Shown: positions 6,478-7,415 of the stretch, piece after piece
Layout: each line of letters begins with the position of its first letter
How positions within the stretch are numbered: the first letter of the stretch is position 1
Assembly: GCA_021734045.1 (NCBI GenBank)
Contig: JAIPJR010000101.1
Span: 1 to 7,415, forward strand
Source: Fidelibacterota bacterium
Lineage (GTDB): Bacteria > Fidelibacterota > UBA8477
DNA length: 7,415 nucleotides
Direction of reading: 5' to 3'
Notes under the pieces: generated by a model
Databases searched by the model: none
What the model was told of the DNA's origin: nothing
Seen by the model: the letters and a program-made list of their open reading frames with translations, nothing else
Position numbers and translations under genes: made by a program

Positions 6478-7005
6478 TTATTCTCCTGTCTCGTCTTTTT
6501 TGGATGCCTTGGGGGCTGCCGGTTTCTTGGCAGCGGGCTTTTTAGCTGCGGTTGTTTTCTTGGGGGCAGCTTTTTTTGCTTCAGTCTTAGGCTTGGCGGC
6601 TGTTTTGGTTTTGGTCGCCGGCTTTGGTTTAGCGGCAGCTTTTTCAGCTTCAGCCTTTTTCGGCTCGGCAGCCTTCTTGGGTTTGGGTGCTTGACCCGGT
6701 TTCAGCTCTGCGACCTTAATCGTGGTAAATCCCTGACGATGTCCTCGTTTCCGCTGGTACCCCTTACGGCGCTTTTTCTTAAAGACAATGATTTTGCGGT
6801 CTTTACCGTGTTCCACCACGGTGGCATCCACCTGGACATCATCCAGTACCGGGGTACCGACTTTAAAATCTTTACCGTCTGAAAAGGCCAGTACGCGCTC
6901 GACCTCCACCGGTTTACCCGGCTCAATGTCGAGTGTCGGAACGTTCAGGACCATACCTGGTTTAACCTTGAACTGTTTCCCTGCTATCTCAACGATGGCG
7001 TACAT
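6478..7005 (-). CDS. rplU: 50S ribosomal protein L21 (bL21) with a Lys/Ala/Pro-rich C-terminal tail
   Basis: Residues 1-102 are a canonical bL21: MYAIVEIAGKQFKV at the start and the 23S rRNA-binding basic stretch IVFKKKRRKGYQRKRGHRQ followed by GFTTIKV (residues 73-98). bL21 normally ends near residue 103. Here a 73-residue tail follows (103-175) with about 23 Lys and 21 Ala plus many Pro and Thr, in PKKA/AAKP-like units, ending in the acidic DETGE. The tail is low-complexity, strongly basic and probably disordered, resembling histone H1 or AlgP-type tails; it may contact rRNA or other nucleic acid. The start ATG at 7005 has GAGGAG 5 nt upstream. A sigma70-like promoter lies 36 nt upstream of the start codon (7041-7069). 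The gene is read through to rpmA with a 3-nt gap. The tail is in frame and the rpmA ribosome-binding site lies at its end, so it is not a sequencing frameshift. Confidence 0.96.
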   Translation of the reverse strand: MYAIVEIAGKQFKVKPGMVLNVPTLDIEPGKPVEVERVLAFSDGKDFKVGTPVLDDVQVDATVVEHGKDRKIIVFKKKRRKGYQRKRGHRQGFTTIKVAELKPGQAPKPKKAAEPKKAEAEKAAAKPKPATKTKTAAKPKTEAKKAAPKKTTAAKKPAAKKPAAPKASKKDETGE

Positions 7006-7010
7006 TCATT

Positions 7011-7016
7011 CTCCTC
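7011..7016 (-). promoter_or_regulatory. Ribosome-binding site of rplU
   Basis: GAGGAG on the minus strand, 5 nt before ATG 7005. It sits inside a tiny in-frame-independent reading ATG-AGA-GGA-GAA-TGA (7006-7020) whose stop codon directly abuts the rplU start; that mini-ORF has no ribosome-binding site of its own and is probably incidental. Confidence 0.75.
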
Positions 7017-7040
7017 TCATCATTTCAATCAAAGCGCGCC

Positions 7041-7069
7041 AATATAGACGGCCAGATATGGGCTGTCAA
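7041..7069 (-). promoter_or_regulatory. Near-consensus sigma70-type promoter for rplU-rpmA
   Basis: On the minus strand the -35 box TTGACA (7064-7069) is a perfect match and the -10 box TATATT (7041-7046) matches five of six positions, with a 17-bp spacer. Transcription would begin around 7033-7035, leaving a leader of about 29 nt before the rplU ATG at 7005. No FCB-specific TAnnTTTG -7 element was seen here. Strong promoter strength fits ribosomal protein genes. Confidence 0.8.
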
Positions 7070-7131
7070 CCGAAATACACCGGTATTGAACCTGCTTTTT
7101 CCTGCTATTGAATGCGGTTTCAGGAACGCCA

Positions 7132-7410
7132 TTACCGGCGAGAGTCGCTACCCAATAGGTGAATCTGGTAGCGGGGAAAAATTAATTCATCCAAACGATC
7201 CAGAACAGGCTGGAGCGCCTGCCACTCCGGAGGTAATTCAAGCCACCAGCTATAGTGTCTTTCGATCGGCGGGGAGGATAATGAATACTTCAGATTGTAG
7301 ATAACGCCATCTAAACCAATTTGCACCGTAGTCTTGGGTGGCAAATCCAGGAAGTGTAGACAGTGCGAGAGTAGCTCCAAATCTGAAGTATTCATAGTGG
7401 CATGCTGCAT
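7132..7410 (-). CDS. Unrecognised small protein (start uncertain, may extend past the window)
   Basis: The open frame gives 92 residues from ATG 7410, or 87 from the second Met at 7395; the frame remains open to the window edge, so a longer protein is possible. I do not recognise it. It is rich in Leu, Pro and Trp (LPPKTTVQIGLDGVIYN, then SWWLELPPEWQALQPVLDRLD) with a short basic end GSDSRR. There is no signal peptide, membrane helix or catalytic motif. No clear ribosome-binding site precedes either Met. The composition reads like a real soluble protein rather than a shadow. It is on the same strand as rplU and ends 62 bp before that gene's promoter. A 16-bp inverted repeat inside it involves the codons of M6-D10 and of N39-S43 (see the repeat entry), and may instead mean the coding frame is not the main feature here. 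Confidence 0.45.
   Translation of the reverse strand: MQHATMNTSDLELLSHCLHFLDLPPKTTVQIGLDGVIYNLKYSLSSPPIERHYSWWLELPPEWQALQPVLDRLDELIFPRYQIHLLGSDSRR
7281..7395. repeat. Perfect 16-bp inverted repeat with 83-bp spacer
   Basis: ATGAATACTTCAGATT at 7281-7296 is the exact reverse complement of AATCTGAAGTATTCAT at 7380-7395. The flanking bases do not continue the match. A match this long so close together is unlikely by chance in a window of this size. On the minus strand the right arm begins with the Met codon at 7395. On the plus strand the left arm also begins with ATG, preceded by GGGGAGGATA, a good ribosome-binding-like stretch. No terminal target-site duplication is evident. Confidence 0.8.
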
Positions 7411-7415
7411 GGTGC

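Noticed and set aside
6337-6882. Plus-strand frames of 181 and 91 residues opposite rplU/rpmA, rich in Gly/Phe/Leu or Ala/Leu
   Set aside because: They are antisense shadows of the Lys/Ala-rich L21 tail; their low complexity mirrors the tail codons and no ribosome-binding site precedes them.
7006-7020. Four-codon mini-ORF (M-R-G-E) whose stop abuts the rplU start
   Set aside because: It contains the rplU ribosome-binding site, has none of its own, and is most simply a coincidence of GAGGAGAATG sequence.

Overview
The window looks like chromosomal sequence from a diderm bacterium of the FCB superphylum, in the broad neighbourhood of Calditrichota, KSB1, Marinimicrobia or Ignavibacteria. The evidence is a C-terminal FlgD/type IX-like sorting domain at the left edge ending in a KMLLMK-type tail, a very large outer-membrane barrel fusion protein, GC content that looks roughly balanced, and intergenic DNA full of short degenerate repeats. 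The lineage is inferred from these traits; no rRNA or other decisive marker is present.

Layout, left to right. Positions 2-250 (+) hold the last 82 codons of a secreted or surface protein. Positions 251-1092 are a noncoding convergent gap packed with several kinds of interspersed repeat: a 52-bp direct repeat in two copies, a three-hairpin element, and three blocks of low-complexity 'CTGTG/CCGTG/TTTGCG' type sequence. From 5964 down to 1093, all on the minus strand, lies an apparent operon: a MoxR-type AAA+ ATPase, a 972-residue protein fusing a gluzincin-like metallopeptidase, a TolB-like propeller and a BamA-like barrel, and a DUF58 protein with a vWA-like fold. Upstream on the same strand, after a 249-bp hairpin-rich spacer, are rpmA (L27) and rplU (L21), driven by a near-consensus sigma70-type promoter. 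At the right edge is an unrecognised small ORF that contains a perfect 16-bp inverted repeat.

How the genes may work together. MoxR ATPases and DUF58 proteins are known genomic partners, thought to act as a chaperone/remodelling pair near the membrane. Here a large predicted outer-membrane protease/propeller/barrel protein sits between them, 60 nt after moxR and 12 nt before the DUF58 gene. The simplest inference is that the pair helps the maturation, assembly or regulation of the envelope protein encoded between them. The rplU-rpmA pair is ordinary ribosomal housekeeping, except that L21 carries a 73-residue Lys/Ala/Pro tail resembling histone H1 tails. No tRNA, rRNA, CRISPR array, insertion sequence or phage gene was seen.
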